The notes: generated from the sequence alone by a model not told the origin. Counted from the stretch's first letter, positions 1 through 7,765 are shown. The stretch is DNA of 16,318 nt from DASSKF01 sp035690725 (GCA_035690725.1 DASSKF010000203.1:1-16318); one strand, 5' to 3'. Numbers and translations are program-made.

Positions 1-774
1 CTCGTGACCCTCGCCGCGCTCGTCGCGGCCCTGTTCACCACCCTGCTGGCACCCGCCGGCGCCGCCCACGCGACCGCCTACCGGTTCTGGGGCTACTACC
101 AGCTCAAGGACGGCAGCTGGGCGTTCGCGCAGAAGGGCCCCGACCAGGTGACCCCGAAAGACGGGTCGGTCGAGGGCTGGCGCTTCGCACTCGCCGACCA
201 GAAGACCCCGCGATTCCCCCGCGCCACACCGTCGTTCGCCGACGTCTGCGGCGACACCGGCGCCGAGGACGGCCAGAAGCGGGTCGCCGTGGTCCTCGAC
301 TACGGCCGACCGGCCGACGGCGGGTCCGGCGCGAATCCCCCGGCGGCGCGGGCCGACTGCGCCGTCGTCGACACGGCCGCCAGCGGCGCCGAGGTGCTCG
401 CCGCGGTCGCCCAGGTACGCAGCGACAAGGCGCTGATCTGCGCGGTGGACGGCTACCCCGAGACCGGCTGCGGCGGTGAGGTGAAGGACGTGCCGGCCGC
501 GGCGAAGTCGCCGGACCGGCAGGTCGCGCTCGCGGGCCTGGCCGGGGAGTCCGCTGCCTCCGCAGCCCCGTCCGCCTCCGCAACGCCGAGCGGTGCCCCG
601 TCCGCGGCGCCCTCGGCGACCGCGGGAGCGCCGGACCAGGCATCGGCCGCGAGCTCGACGTCGGCGCAGGAGGACTCGGGCAGCTCGAACGCCACCTGGG
701 TCGGCTTCGGGATCGCCATCCTGATCGTGGCCGCCCTGGCCCTGGTCGCGGCGCAGCGCCGCCGCAACGGCTGA
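1..774 (+). CDS. Secreted, C-terminally anchored SCO2322-family protein (5' end probably outside window)
   Basis: The frame is open from the first base. The first possible start, GTG at 4, leads straight into a hydrophobic signal-peptide core ending near AHATA without a charged n-region, so the true start is probably upstream. Numbered from GTG 4 (256 aa): an extracytoplasmic domain of about 150 residues opens with a YRFWGYY block and has four cysteines (82, 119, 146, 156) that could form two disulfides; an Ala/Ser/Pro/Thr-rich linker follows (about 178-228); then one membrane helix (about 232-250) and a short basic tail RRRNG. There is no LPXTG motif. The layout fits a protein held on the outer face of the membrane. 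I recognise the family by its resemblance to Streptomyces SCO2322-type proteins encoded beside CbiQ/CbiO-like ECF genes; no biochemical function is known to me. It lies 19 bases before the EcfT gene, so a corrinoid-capture or transporter-accessory role is inferred from context only. Confidence 0.75.
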   Translation, partial: LVTLAALVAALFTTLLAPAGAAHATAYRFWGYYQLKDGSWAFAQKGPDQVTPKDGSVEGWRFALADQKTPRFPRATPSFADVCGDTGAEDGQKRVAVVLDYGRPADGGSGANPPAARADCAVVDTAASGAEVLAAVAQVRSDKALICAVDGYPETGCGGEVKDVPAAAKSPDRQVALAGLAGESAASAAPSASATPSGAPSAAPSATAGAPDQASAASSTSAQEDSGSSNATWVGFGIAILIVAALALVAAQRRRNG

Positions 775-793
775 GGGCCGGATCGGCCGAGCC

Positions 794-1936
794 GTGCGCG
801 CCGCCGACCGCGTCGACCTCCCCCGCCTCCTCCACCCGGTCGCCTGGTGGGCCTGGGGGCTGGGGTTGGCGACGGCTGCCTCGCGCACCACGAACCCGGT
901 CCTGCTCCTGCTCGTCATCGCCGTCGCGACCTGGTGCGTGCTCGAACGTCGGGAGGCCGGACGGTCCGGCACCTTCGCGATGTTCCTGTGGATCGCGCTG
1001 TTCGCCGTCACGCTGCGCGTCCTCATGGCGGCGCTGCTCGGTGGCGGGGTGACCGGCCGCGTCGTCCTGTTCCGGCTCCCGGAGGTCCCCCTGCCCGCCT
1101 GGACCTCCGGCGTCCGGCTCGGGGGCGCCGTCACCGCCGAGGGCCTGGTCGCGGCGGCCTACGAGGGGTTGCGCCTGGCCGCGGTCCTCGTCTGCCTCGG
1201 CGCAGCCAACACACTGGCGAGTCCTCGTCGCCTCCTGCGCTACCTCCCGGCGACCCTGTATGACGTGGGCACGGCCGTCGTGGTCGGCCTCACCTTCGCG
1301 CCGCAGCTGGCCCGCGAGGCAGTGCGGGTGCGCGCCGCCCGTCGGTTGCGCGGACACTCCGGCCGGGGGCTGCGCGAGCTGGCCCGGCTGCTCGTGCCGG
1401 TGCTGGAGAACGCGTTCGAGCGGTCGATGGAGCTGGCGGCCTCGATGGAGTCCCGCGGCTACGGGCGGGCGGTGGTCCGCGACGAGGGCAGCCGGCGCCG
1501 GGCGAGCGCGCTGGCCATGACCGGGCTGCTCGGTGTGGTGGCCGGGCTGTACGGCCTGCTCGACGGCTCCGCCCCGGGGCTGCTCGGCCTGCCGCTGCTC
1601 GCGGCCGGTGCCGTCGTCGCCGCCGCCTCGCTGTGGGCCGGTGCCCGCCGCGACCGGCGCAGCTCCTACCGGCACGACCCGTGGGGCGTTCCCGAGTGGG
1701 CGGTCCTGCTGTGCGGCGCCGTCCCCGCCGCCGTGCTCCTCGTCGGCAGCGCCCGCGGGTGGCCGGGGATCGTCCCCGTCCAGGTGCCGCTCACGTTGCC
1801 CGCCGTCCCCGTGCTCGCGGTCCTCGGCATCGGCGTCGGTGCCGTCGCGGCGGTGCTCGCCCCGGTGCCACCCCGACAGGCCCGGGTCCACGACGCCGGC
1901 GCCCACCCACGACGCAAGGCGGTGGCCACCCCGTGA
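794..1936 (+). CDS. Energy-coupling factor transporter transmembrane protein EcfT (CbiQ family)
   Basis: This is the scaffold of an ECF vitamin transporter: it sits in the membrane and couples ATP hydrolysis by the ATPase pair to tumbling of the S component. The 380-aa product has several N-terminal membrane helices (about residues 12-130), then a cytoplasmic coupling region carrying two family-type motifs, RLRG (184-187) and SRGYG (220-224), equivalent to the paired Ala-Arg-Gly motifs of EcfT. After this come three or four further hydrophobic stretches, making it longer than the usual 250-280 aa. The GTG start at 794 lacks a strong ribosome site but gives the expected short polar N-terminus before a LLHPVAWW segment. 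The stop overlaps the next start in GTGA. The substrate is not encoded in this subunit; the cobU and cobS neighbours suggest a corrinoid. Confidence 0.9.
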   Translation: MRAADRVDLPRLLHPVAWWAWGLGLATAASRTTNPVLLLLVIAVATWCVLERREAGRSGTFAMFLWIALFAVTLRVLMAALLGGGVTGRVVLFRLPEVPLPAWTSGVRLGGAVTAEGLVAAAYEGLRLAAVLVCLGAANTLASPRRLLRYLPATLYDVGTAVVVGLTFAPQLAREAVRVRAARRLRGHSGRGLRELARLLVPVLENAFERSMELAASMESRGYGRAVVRDEGSRRRASALAMTGLLGVVAGLYGLLDGSAPGLLGLPLLAAGAVVAAASLWAGARRDRRSSYRHDPWGVPEWAVLLCGAVPAAVLLVGSARGWPGIVPVQVPLTLPAVPVLAVLGIGVGAVAAVLAPVPPRQARVHDAGAHPRRKAVATP

Positions 1937-3576
1937 TCGAGCTGCGCGACGTCAGCGTCTGGTTCGAGGGACGCGACCGGCCGGCCCTCGACTCGGTCGG
2001 CTTCACCGTCCCGGAGGGCGAGCTGGTCCTGGTGGTCGGCCCCACCGGCAGCGGCAAGTCGACGCTGCTGCGTTGCCTCAACGGGCTCGTCCCCCACTTC
2101 ACCGGCGGCCGGCTGGCCGGGCACGTCGTCGTCGCCGGTCGTGACACCCGCACGCACCGTCCGCGTGACCTCGCCGACCTCGTCGGCCTGGTGGGCCAGG
2201 ACCCGGCCTCCTCGTTCGTCACCGACACGGTGGAGGACGAGATCGCCTACGGCATGGAGCTGCTCGGGCTGGGCCCCCAGGCCATGCGCCGACGGGTCGA
2301 GGAGACCCTGGACGTGCTCGGCCTCGCCGACCTGCGGCACCGTCCGCTGACCGAGCTGTCCGGCGGGCAGCAGCAGCGCGTGGCGATCGGGGCGGTCTTC
2401 GCCTCCGGCCCCCGGATCCTCGTGCTCGACGAGCCGACCTCCGCGCTCGACCCGGTGGCCGCCGAGGACGTGCTCGCCGCCCTGAACCGCCTCGTCCACG
2501 ACCTCGGGGTGACCGTCGTTCTCGCCGAGCACCGGCTGGAGCGGGTCATCCACCACGCCGACCAGGTGCTGCTCGTCGACGACGGCCACGTCTCGCCGAT
2601 GCTCGCCCCCGAGCAGGCGATGGAGGTCTCCCGGGTCTATCCCCCGGTCATCGGGCTCGGCCGGCTGAACCACTGGTCGCCCCTGCCGCTGTCCGTGCGC
2701 GACGCCCGCCGCCGCGCCGGGGAGCTGCGGGCCCGCCTCGCTGCGCGTCCCGAGCCCGACCCCCGACCGACCCGGGCCGACGGGGCACCGGCAACCGTGG
2801 CGCCGAAGCAGGTCGTCCACGTGGACAGCCTTCTCGTGCATCGGGACTCGGTCACCGCACTGCGTGACGTCAGCCTCGACCTCGCGCCCGGTTCGGTCAC
2901 CGCCCTGATGGGGCGCAACGGTGCCGGCAAGTCCACCCTGCTGGCGACCCTCGCCGGGCAGCTGTCCCCGACGGGCGGCGCCGTGCACGTCGACGGACTG
3001 GTGCCCACGAGCACCCCGCCGGCCGAGCTGGTCCGGCACGTCGGCCTGGTGCCCCAGGACTGCGAGCTGCTGCTGTATGCCGACTCGGTCGCCGCCGAGT
3101 GCGCGGGAGCCGACCGGGACTTCGGCGCACCGGCCGGTACGACGGCGGGCCTGCTGTCCCGCCTCGCCGGGGACGCCGGCGCCATCGACCCGGCGACGCA
3201 CCCCCGCGACCTGTCGGAGGGCCAGCGCCTCGCGCTCGCCCTGTCGATCATCCTCGCCGGCCGCCCCCGGGTGCTGCTGCTCGACGAGCCCACCCGGGGC
3301 CTGGACTACGCCGCCAAGGCGAGGCTGGTCGGCATACTGCGGGAGATCAGGGACGTGGGGCACGCGGTGCTCATGGCCACCCACGACGTGGAGATCGTCG
3401 CCGACGTCGCCGACCGGGTGGTGATCCTCGCCGAGGGCGAGGTCGTGGCCGACGGACCGGCCGCACGGGTGCTCACCGGGTCACCGGCGTTCGCCCCCCA
3501 GGTCGCGAAGATCCTGCAACCGCTGCCGTTCCTCACGGTCGACGCCGTCGCCCGGGCACTGGAGCCGGCGTCGTGA
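1933..3576 (+). CDS. ECF transporter double ATP-binding protein (fused EcfA-EcfA')
   Basis: A single 547-aa protein contains both nucleotide-binding domains of an ECF transporter. Domain 1 has Walker A GPTGSGKST (36-44), signature LSGGQ (142-146) and Walker B ILVLDEP (162-168), with a following EHR switch histidine. A variable Pro/Arg-rich linker lies at about 265-295. Domain 2 has Walker A GRNGAGKST (327-335), a variant signature LSEGQ (427-431), Walker B VLLLDEP (447-453) and a THD switch histidine. Both sites keep their catalytic residues, so both may hydrolyse ATP. The GTG start at 1933 is chosen because it overlaps the EcfT stop (GTGA) and begins a canonical MIELRDVSVWF strand; the frame is open for another 100 codons upstream, but those lie inside EcfT. 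It should act at the inner membrane face with the EcfT and S proteins on either side. Fused cassettes of this kind are common in Actinobacteria. Confidence 0.95.
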   Translation: MIELRDVSVWFEGRDRPALDSVGFTVPEGELVLVVGPTGSGKSTLLRCLNGLVPHFTGGRLAGHVVVAGRDTRTHRPRDLADLVGLVGQDPASSFVTDTVEDEIAYGMELLGLGPQAMRRRVEETLDVLGLADLRHRPLTELSGGQQQRVAIGAVFASGPRILVLDEPTSALDPVAAEDVLAALNRLVHDLGVTVVLAEHRLERVIHHADQVLLVDDGHVSPMLAPEQAMEVSRVYPPVIGLGRLNHWSPLPLSVRDARRRAGELRARLAARPEPDPRPTRADGAPATVAPKQVVHVDSLLVHRDSVTALRDVSLDLAPGSVTALMGRNGAGKSTLLATLAGQLSPTGGAVHVDGLVPTSTPPAELVRHVGLVPQDCELLLYADSVAAECAGADRDFGAPAGTTAGLLSRLAGDAGAIDPATHPRDLSEGQRLALALSIILAGRPRVLLLDEPTRGLDYAAKARLVGILREIRDVGHAVLMATHDVEIVADVADRVVILAEGEVVADGPAARVLTGSPAFAPQVAKILQPLPFLTVDAVARALEPAS

Positions 3577-4406
3577 CAGCCCGTTCGGCGACGGCAGAGG
3601 GCGAACGGCGTGGGCCGCTGCGGTTCCGCGGGCCGGCCGCGGTCAGCCTCGGGCTGGTCACCCTGGTCGGGCTCGCGGCGTTCGGGTGGCCGTTCGTGGT
3701 CAGCTCGCCGCAGGCCCTCGCGCACGGGCAGGACGCACCGTGGTTCTTCGCCCTCCTGCTCGGCCTGCTCAGCCTGGTCGTGCTCGCCGAGATCGCCGCC
3801 GGTGGCCTCGACGCCAAGACCGTGGCCGTCCTCGGAGTGCTCACGGCGGCCGGTGGCGCCCTGCGCGTCCTCAGCGCGGGAACGGCGGGGCTGGAGCCGA
3901 TGTTCTTCCTCATCGTGCTCGCCGGCCGGGTGCTCGGGCGCAGCCTGGGCTTCGTCGTCGGCGCCCTGGCGCTCGTCACCGGCGCCTTCCTCACCGGCGG
4001 GGTCGGCCCGTGGCTGCCGTTCCAGATGATCTGCATGGGCTGGGTGGGCCTCGGCGCGGCGCTGCTGCCGCCGCTGGGCGGGCGGGGCGAGCGGCTCCTG
4101 CTCGCCGGATACGGGCTGGTCGCGTCGATGGTCTACGGCGCCGCCATGAACCTGTGGTTCTGGCCCTTCATGGGCGCCAGCGCGCCGCAGGGCGCCGGCT
4201 TCGTCCCCGGAGCGGGACCGACGGCCAACCTGGGCCACTACGCGGTCTTCTACGCGGCCACCTCACTGACGTGGGACCTCCCGCGCGGCCTGCTCACCGC
4301 CGCCCTCGTCCTGCTGGCCGGCCGCCCCGTCCTCGGCACCCTGCGCCGGGCGGTCCGCCGCGCCTCCTTCGGGGCACGACCGACCTTCGGCGAGGCATCG
4401 TCGTGA
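3573..4406 (+). CDS. ECF transporter substrate-binding S component, probably corrinoid-specific
   Basis: This 277-aa integral membrane protein has about six hydrophobic segments. A polar start is followed by helices near residues 27-48, 54-72, 78-95, 108-140, 150-166 and 175-195. The segment around LTGGVGPWLPFQMICMGWVG (about residues 132-151) resembles the CbrT-like group of ECF S components. S components bind the vitamin in the membrane and release it inward when driven by the EcfT/ATPase module. The GTG start at 3573 overlaps the ATPase stop in GTGA; an open frame reaching back to 3099 is a shadow inside the ATPase gene. Position between the transporter ATPase and cobU/cobS makes cobalamin or cobinamide the best guess for substrate. 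That assignment rests on context and family resemblance; no binding residue can be read directly. Confidence 0.88.
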   Translation: MTARSATAEGERRGPLRFRGPAAVSLGLVTLVGLAAFGWPFVVSSPQALAHGQDAPWFFALLLGLLSLVVLAEIAAGGLDAKTVAVLGVLTAAGGALRVLSAGTAGLEPMFFLIVLAGRVLGRSLGFVVGALALVTGAFLTGGVGPWLPFQMICMGWVGLGAALLPPLGGRGERLLLAGYGLVASMVYGAAMNLWFWPFMGASAPQGAGFVPGAGPTANLGHYAVFYAATSLTWDLPRGLLTAALVLLAGRPVLGTLRRAVRRASFGARPTFGEASS

Positions 4407-4951
4407 GCCGCACCCTCGTCCTCGGTGGCGCCCGCAGCGGCAAGAGCCGGCACGCCGAGCAGCTGCTGGCCCGCCACCCGGTCGTCACCTACGTCGCGCC
4501 CGGGCCCTCGGGCGCGGGGGACGACCCTGAGTGGGCCGACCGCATCCGCCGCCACCGGGAGCGCCGGCCGGCGGGATGGCGCACCGAGGAGACCCTCGAC
4601 ATCGCCGGCGTGCTGCGCCGGGCCGACGGACCGGTGCTCGTGGACTGCCTCGCCACCTGGCTCACCGGCGTGATCGACCGGGCCGGGGCGTGGGACTCCC
4701 CGGAGCGTGCGTCCGACGAGGTCGCCCGACGCGCCCCCGAGCTGCTCGCCGCCTGGTCCGCGACGGCCCACGAGGTGGTCGCGGTGAGCAACGAGGTCGG
4801 TATGGCGGTCGTGCCGGCGACGGCCTCCGGTCGCCTCTTCCGGGACGAGCTCGGGCGGCTCAACGCCGCCGTCAGCGCGGCGAGCGACGTCGTGCACCTC
4901 ATCGTCGCGGGCCGGGTCCTGGACCTCTCCGGCTGCGCGGTGGTGCCGTGA
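4403..4951 (+). CDS. cobU: Adenosylcobinamide kinase / adenosylcobinamide-phosphate guanylyltransferase
   Basis: CobU phosphorylates adenosylcobinamide and then transfers GMP from GTP to give adenosylcobinamide-GDP, the activated lower-loop precursor of cobalamin. The 182-aa product matches the family length (about 170-185). It has the N-terminal P-loop GGARSGKS (8-15), a RIRRHRERRP segment in which His51 corresponds to the guanylylated histidine of Salmonella CobU (His46), a VLVDCLATWLT Walker-B-like strand, and the family segment VSNEVGMAVVP. The GTG start at 4403 overlaps the S-component stop (GTGA) and lies immediately before the VLGGARSGKS strand. The partner enzyme CobS follows with another 4-base overlap. 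Together with the upstream ECF genes this indicates salvage of imported cobinamide or late de novo synthesis. Confidence 0.96.
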   Translation: MSRTLVLGGARSGKSRHAEQLLARHPVVTYVAPGPSGAGDDPEWADRIRRHRERRPAGWRTEETLDIAGVLRRADGPVLVDCLATWLTGVIDRAGAWDSPERASDEVARRAPELLAAWSATAHEVVAVSNEVGMAVVPATASGRLFRDELGRLNAAVSAASDVVHLIVAGRVLDLSGCAVVP

Positions 4952-5769
4952 CCGGCTCCGCGGCCCGAGGGCGCCGGCCGCGGTGGGTGGACGGCCTGCT
5001 GCTGGCGTGCGGGACGCTGGGTGCGGTGCCCGTGCCGCCGCCGGGCCGGATCGACTGCCGGGTCGGCGGGTGGGCCATGGCGCTGGCGCCGGTCGCCGCC
5101 CTGCCCGGTCTCGCGGTCCTCGCGGCCGGCTGGGCCGTGGCCCGGTTCTCCTCCACACCAACGCTGTTGGTGGCCGCGCTGGCCGTCGCAGGGCTGGCGC
5201 TGCTCACCCGCGCCATGCACCTGGACGGGCTGGCCGACACCGCGGACGGGCTGTCCGCCGGCGACGACCGGGCGCGCTCCCTGGAGGTGATGCGCCGCGG
5301 CGACATCGGGCCCTCCGGGGTGGCCGCGCTCGCGCTCGTCCTGCTGGTGCAGGTCGCGGCGTTGTCGGCGTTGCTCGGCTCGGCGCCCGGAGCCGTCCTC
5401 GCCGGGCTCGCACTGCTGCTGAGCCGGCACCTGCTCGCCTGGGCCTGCCTGCGCGGCGTGCCCGCCGCCCGGCCGGAGGGCCTGGGCGCCACTGTCGCCG
5501 GCAGCGTCGATCCCGTCGCGGCGGCGAGCGCGCTGGTGGTCCTGACGGTCTCCGGAGCCGGGTGCCTCACCCTCGCCACCGGACCGGCACCCTGGTGGGC
5601 CGCCGTCGGGACGCAAGCAGTCGGCATACTCGCCGGGGTTGCGGTGGTGCGGCGAGCGGTGCGCCGGCTCGGCGGGGTGACCGGCGACGTGCTCGGCGCC
5701 GTCGTGGAGGTCGGGTTCGCCGCCGCGCTGGCCGCGGCCGTGATCCTGCTGGGCACCACCCTCCCCTGA
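4948..5769 (+). CDS. cobS: Adenosylcobinamide-GDP ribazoletransferase (cobalamin synthase)
   Basis: CobS is the membrane enzyme that joins adenosylcobinamide-GDP with alpha-ribazole (or its 5'-phosphate), the last stage of cobalamin assembly. The 273-aa protein is highly hydrophobic throughout. It carries the three family landmarks in order: HLDGLADTADGL (91-102), whose acidic residues bind Mg2+; MRRGDIGPSG (about 115-124); and GGVTGDVLGA (242-251) near the C-terminus. The GTG start at 4948 overlaps the cobU stop in GTGA. Two in-frame residues D and T of the HLDG motif are intact, and length and motif spacing are normal, so the enzyme is probably functional. It is the last gene of the operon; no cobT or cobC, which would supply the ribazole partner, lies in the window. 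Confidence 0.96.
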   Translation: MTGSAARGRRPRWVDGLLLACGTLGAVPVPPPGRIDCRVGGWAMALAPVAALPGLAVLAAGWAVARFSSTPTLLVAALAVAGLALLTRAMHLDGLADTADGLSAGDDRARSLEVMRRGDIGPSGVAALALVLLVQVAALSALLGSAPGAVLAGLALLLSRHLLAWACLRGVPAARPEGLGATVAGSVDPVAAASALVVLTVSGAGCLTLATGPAPWWAAVGTQAVGILAGVAVVRRAVRRLGGVTGDVLGAVVEVGFAAALAAAVILLGTTLP

Positions 5770-5782
5770 CGCCCGCGGCGTC
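5768..5782 (+). terminator. Short hairpin at the end of the cobS operon
   Basis: A 6-bp perfect inverted repeat, GACGCC-CGC-GGCGTC, begins inside the cobS stop codon. There is no T-run after it. It could serve as a weak transcript end, but stems this short occur by chance in DNA of this composition. Confidence 0.2.
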
Positions 5783-5883
5783 GTCCCCGGACCGGCCGAC
5801 ACGGTGATCGGTCGCGTGACGGGTTGCGAGGGAGCTGCGGTAGGGCCATCGTGACTCCTCGGCGCCACCCTGGCCCCCCTCGA

Positions 5884-5889
5884 AGGAGA
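5884..5889 (+). promoter_or_regulatory. Ribosome binding site of ggt
   Basis: AGGAGA stands 5 bases before ATG 5895 and fixes the start of the gamma-glutamyltransferase gene. The 125-base gap after cobS must hold its promoter; TAGGGC at 5841-5846 is the best -10-like hexamer I see, without a convincing -35 partner. Confidence 0.7.
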
Positions 5890-5894
5890 GTTCC

Positions 5895-7745
5895 ATGCCC
5901 CGAGCGCGTCGTCTCCGCCGTTCCACCGTCTCCGTCACCTGTGCCGCCATGGTCGCCGCCGCGGCACTGACCACTGCCGGCCAGGCAGCCGGCGCCGATC
6001 CCGGCGGATGGGGCGGGCACCGGGGCAAGCAGCCGGTCGCCACCGGCCGGGGCGGCGCGGTCGCCTCGGTCGACCTCGACGCCTCCCGCGCCGGGATCAA
6101 GGTGCTGCGGCGCGGCGGCAACGCGATCGACGCGGCGGTGGCCACGGCGGCGACGCTCGGCGTGACCGAGCCGTTCGTGGCCGGGCCCGGCGGCGGTGGC
6201 TTCATGGTCATCTACCTGGCGAAGCAGCACCGGGTGGTCACCATCGACGGCCGGGAGACCTGCCCCGCCGCCTGCACCAAGGACCTGTTCGTCGAGAACG
6301 GAAAGCCGTTGGAGTTCGAGGAGGCCCGCCACTCCGGGCTCGCCGTCGGCGTGCCCGGCATGGTGGACCAGTGGGCCCAGGCCGTGCAACGCTTCGGGAC
6401 GAAGAAGTTCGCCCAGGACCTGCAGCCGGCGATCAAGGTGGCCCACCGCGGGTTCCTCGTCGACGAGACGTTCGTGCAGGAGACCAAGGAGTCGCTGGCC
6501 GACCTGCAGGCGTTCACCTCCAGCCGCAAGCTGTTCCTCAAGGACGGGCAGCCGCTGCCGGTCGGCACCCGGCTGCGCAACCCCGACCTCGCCCGGACCT
6601 ACCGGCTCCTCGCGAAGCACGGGCCGCGCTACCTCTACGAGGGCCCGATCGCGAAGGCGATCGCGCACACCGTGCAGAACCCGCCGGTGTGGCAGGGGAC
6701 GCCGCTGACCGTCCGGCCCGGCATCATGACGGCGCAGGACCTGGCCTCCTACCACGCCGAGACCCCGGCGCCGACCCACGTGAGCTACCGCGGGTACGAC
6801 GTCTACGGCATGCCCCCGCCCTCCTCGGGTGGGTCCACCACCGGTGAGGCGCTGAACATCCTCTCCGGCTACGACATGTCCGGGGACCGGGCCGACGCGC
6901 TGCACCACTACATCGAGTCGCTGCGCTACTCGTTCGCCGACCGGAACCGCTACGTCGGCGACCCCGACTACGTCGACGTCCCGCTGCAGGGTCTGCTGGA
7001 CCCGGACTTCGCCGCCACCCGGCGCTGCCTGATCACCGACCAGGCGTCCGCCAGCCCCGTGCCGCCGGGTGACCCGACCCCGCCGTATGCCGGGTGCTCA
7101 CCCGCCGGGACGGCTACGTCCCCGGCGGACCACGAGCAGTCGACGAACAACATCGTCACGGCCGACAAGTGGGGGAACGTGGTCGCCTACACCAACACGA
7201 TCGAGCACTTCGCCGGCACCGGGATGACCGTGCCCGGCTACGGGTTCCTGCTCAACAACGAGATGACCGACTTCAACTTCGTCCCGGCCGACCCGGACGT
7301 CCCCGAGGTCAACCTGCCGGCGGGCGGCAAGATCCCGCGCTCGAGCATGAACCCGACCGTGGTGCTGCAGGACGGCGAGCCGGCCTTCGCGGTGGGCACG
7401 CCCGGCGGCGCCACGATCATCACGACGGTGCTGCAGATCCTCGTCAACCACATCGACTTCGGCATGTCGATGGAGGAGGCGATCGAGGCGCCGCGCGTCG
7501 GCAACTTCAACACCCCGGAGAGCTTCGCCGAGCAGGCCTTCCTCGACTCGCCGGTGGCCGACCAGCTGCGGACCGAGCACGGGCAGCAGTTCAGCGTGGT
7601 GACCGGTCCGCTCCAGCTCGACAAGGAGATCGGCGCGGCGACGGCGGTCGAGCTGTTGGGCGGCAACCGTTTCCGGGCGAACGCCGAGCCGGTCCGCCGC
7701 GGAGGTGGCTCGGCCCTGGTGGTGCGCCCCGGCCACCGGCACTGA
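5895..7745 (+). CDS. ggt: Exported gamma-glutamyltransferase (Ntn hydrolase)
   Basis: This enzyme cleaves gamma-glutamyl bonds (glutathione and other gamma-glutamyl amides) by hydrolysis or transpeptidation outside the cytoplasm. The 616-aa precursor begins with an Arg-rich n-region and a hydrophobic core ending near AAGA (about residue 34); the paired arginines before the core leave Tat or Sec export open. Family features: RRGGNAIDAAVA, GPGGGGFMVIY, substrate-carboxylate Arg120 in TIDGRE, the autoprocessing site before Thr417 (Thr of STNNIVTAD), the block GFLLNNEMTDF, paired Ser483-Ser484 in RSSMNPT, and Gly504-Gly505 of GTPGG forming the oxyanion hole. Thr417 aligns with Thr391 of E. coli GGT, so cleavage should yield large and small subunits. 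The usual TTH is TNN here. A good ribosome site precedes ATG. It appears monocistronic and converges on the ArsR-type gene 20 bases away. Confidence 0.93.
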   Translation: MPRARRLRRSTVSVTCAAMVAAAALTTAGQAAGADPGGWGGHRGKQPVATGRGGAVASVDLDASRAGIKVLRRGGNAIDAAVATAATLGVTEPFVAGPGGGGFMVIYLAKQHRVVTIDGRETCPAACTKDLFVENGKPLEFEEARHSGLAVGVPGMVDQWAQAVQRFGTKKFAQDLQPAIKVAHRGFLVDETFVQETKESLADLQAFTSSRKLFLKDGQPLPVGTRLRNPDLARTYRLLAKHGPRYLYEGPIAKAIAHTVQNPPVWQGTPLTVRPGIMTAQDLASYHAETPAPTHVSYRGYDVYGMPPPSSGGSTTGEALNILSGYDMSGDRADALHHYIESLRYSFADRNRYVGDPDYVDVPLQGLLDPDFAATRRCLITDQASASPVPPGDPTPPYAGCSPAGTATSPADHEQSTNNIVTADKWGNVVAYTNTIEHFAGTGMTVPGYGFLLNNEMTDFNFVPADPDVPEVNLPAGGKIPRSSMNPTVVLQDGEPAFAVGTPGGATIITTVLQILVNHIDFGMSMEEAIEAPRVGNFNTPESFAEQAFLDSPVADQLRTEHGQQFSVVTGPLQLDKEIGAATAVELLGGNRFRANAEPVRRGGGSALVVRPGHRH

Positions 7746-7765
7746 GGACCGGACCGGGGAGCCGC

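Noticed and set aside
1..60. Cobalamin riboswitch controlling the corrinoid operon
   Set aside because: One would be expected upstream of the first gene, but that region lies outside the window; nothing inside resembles a B12 box.
229..774. Sortase-anchored surface protein reading of the first gene
   Set aside because: The C-terminus has a membrane helix and basic tail, but no LPXTG-like motif precedes it.
104..1906. 600-codon open frame on the minus strand
   Set aside because: It lies opposite the anchored-protein and EcfT genes, is full of Arg, Pro, Gly and Gln in low-complexity runs, and shows no family motif. Long antisense frames are expected at this G+C content.
1666..3384. 572-codon minus-strand open frame opposite the ECF ATPase
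   Set aside because: The plus strand encodes two complete ABC domains with all motifs; the reverse frame is a compositional shadow.
5770..5894. Small gene or RNA between cobS and ggt
   Set aside because: No credible start with ribosome site and no stable fold beyond the short stem at 5768-5782; it is probably just the ggt promoter region.
7746..7765. Terminator between ggt and the ArsR-type gene
   Set aside because: Only a 5-bp pairing (CTGAG/CTCAG) around an 18-base loop is visible in this 20-base gap, too weak to call.
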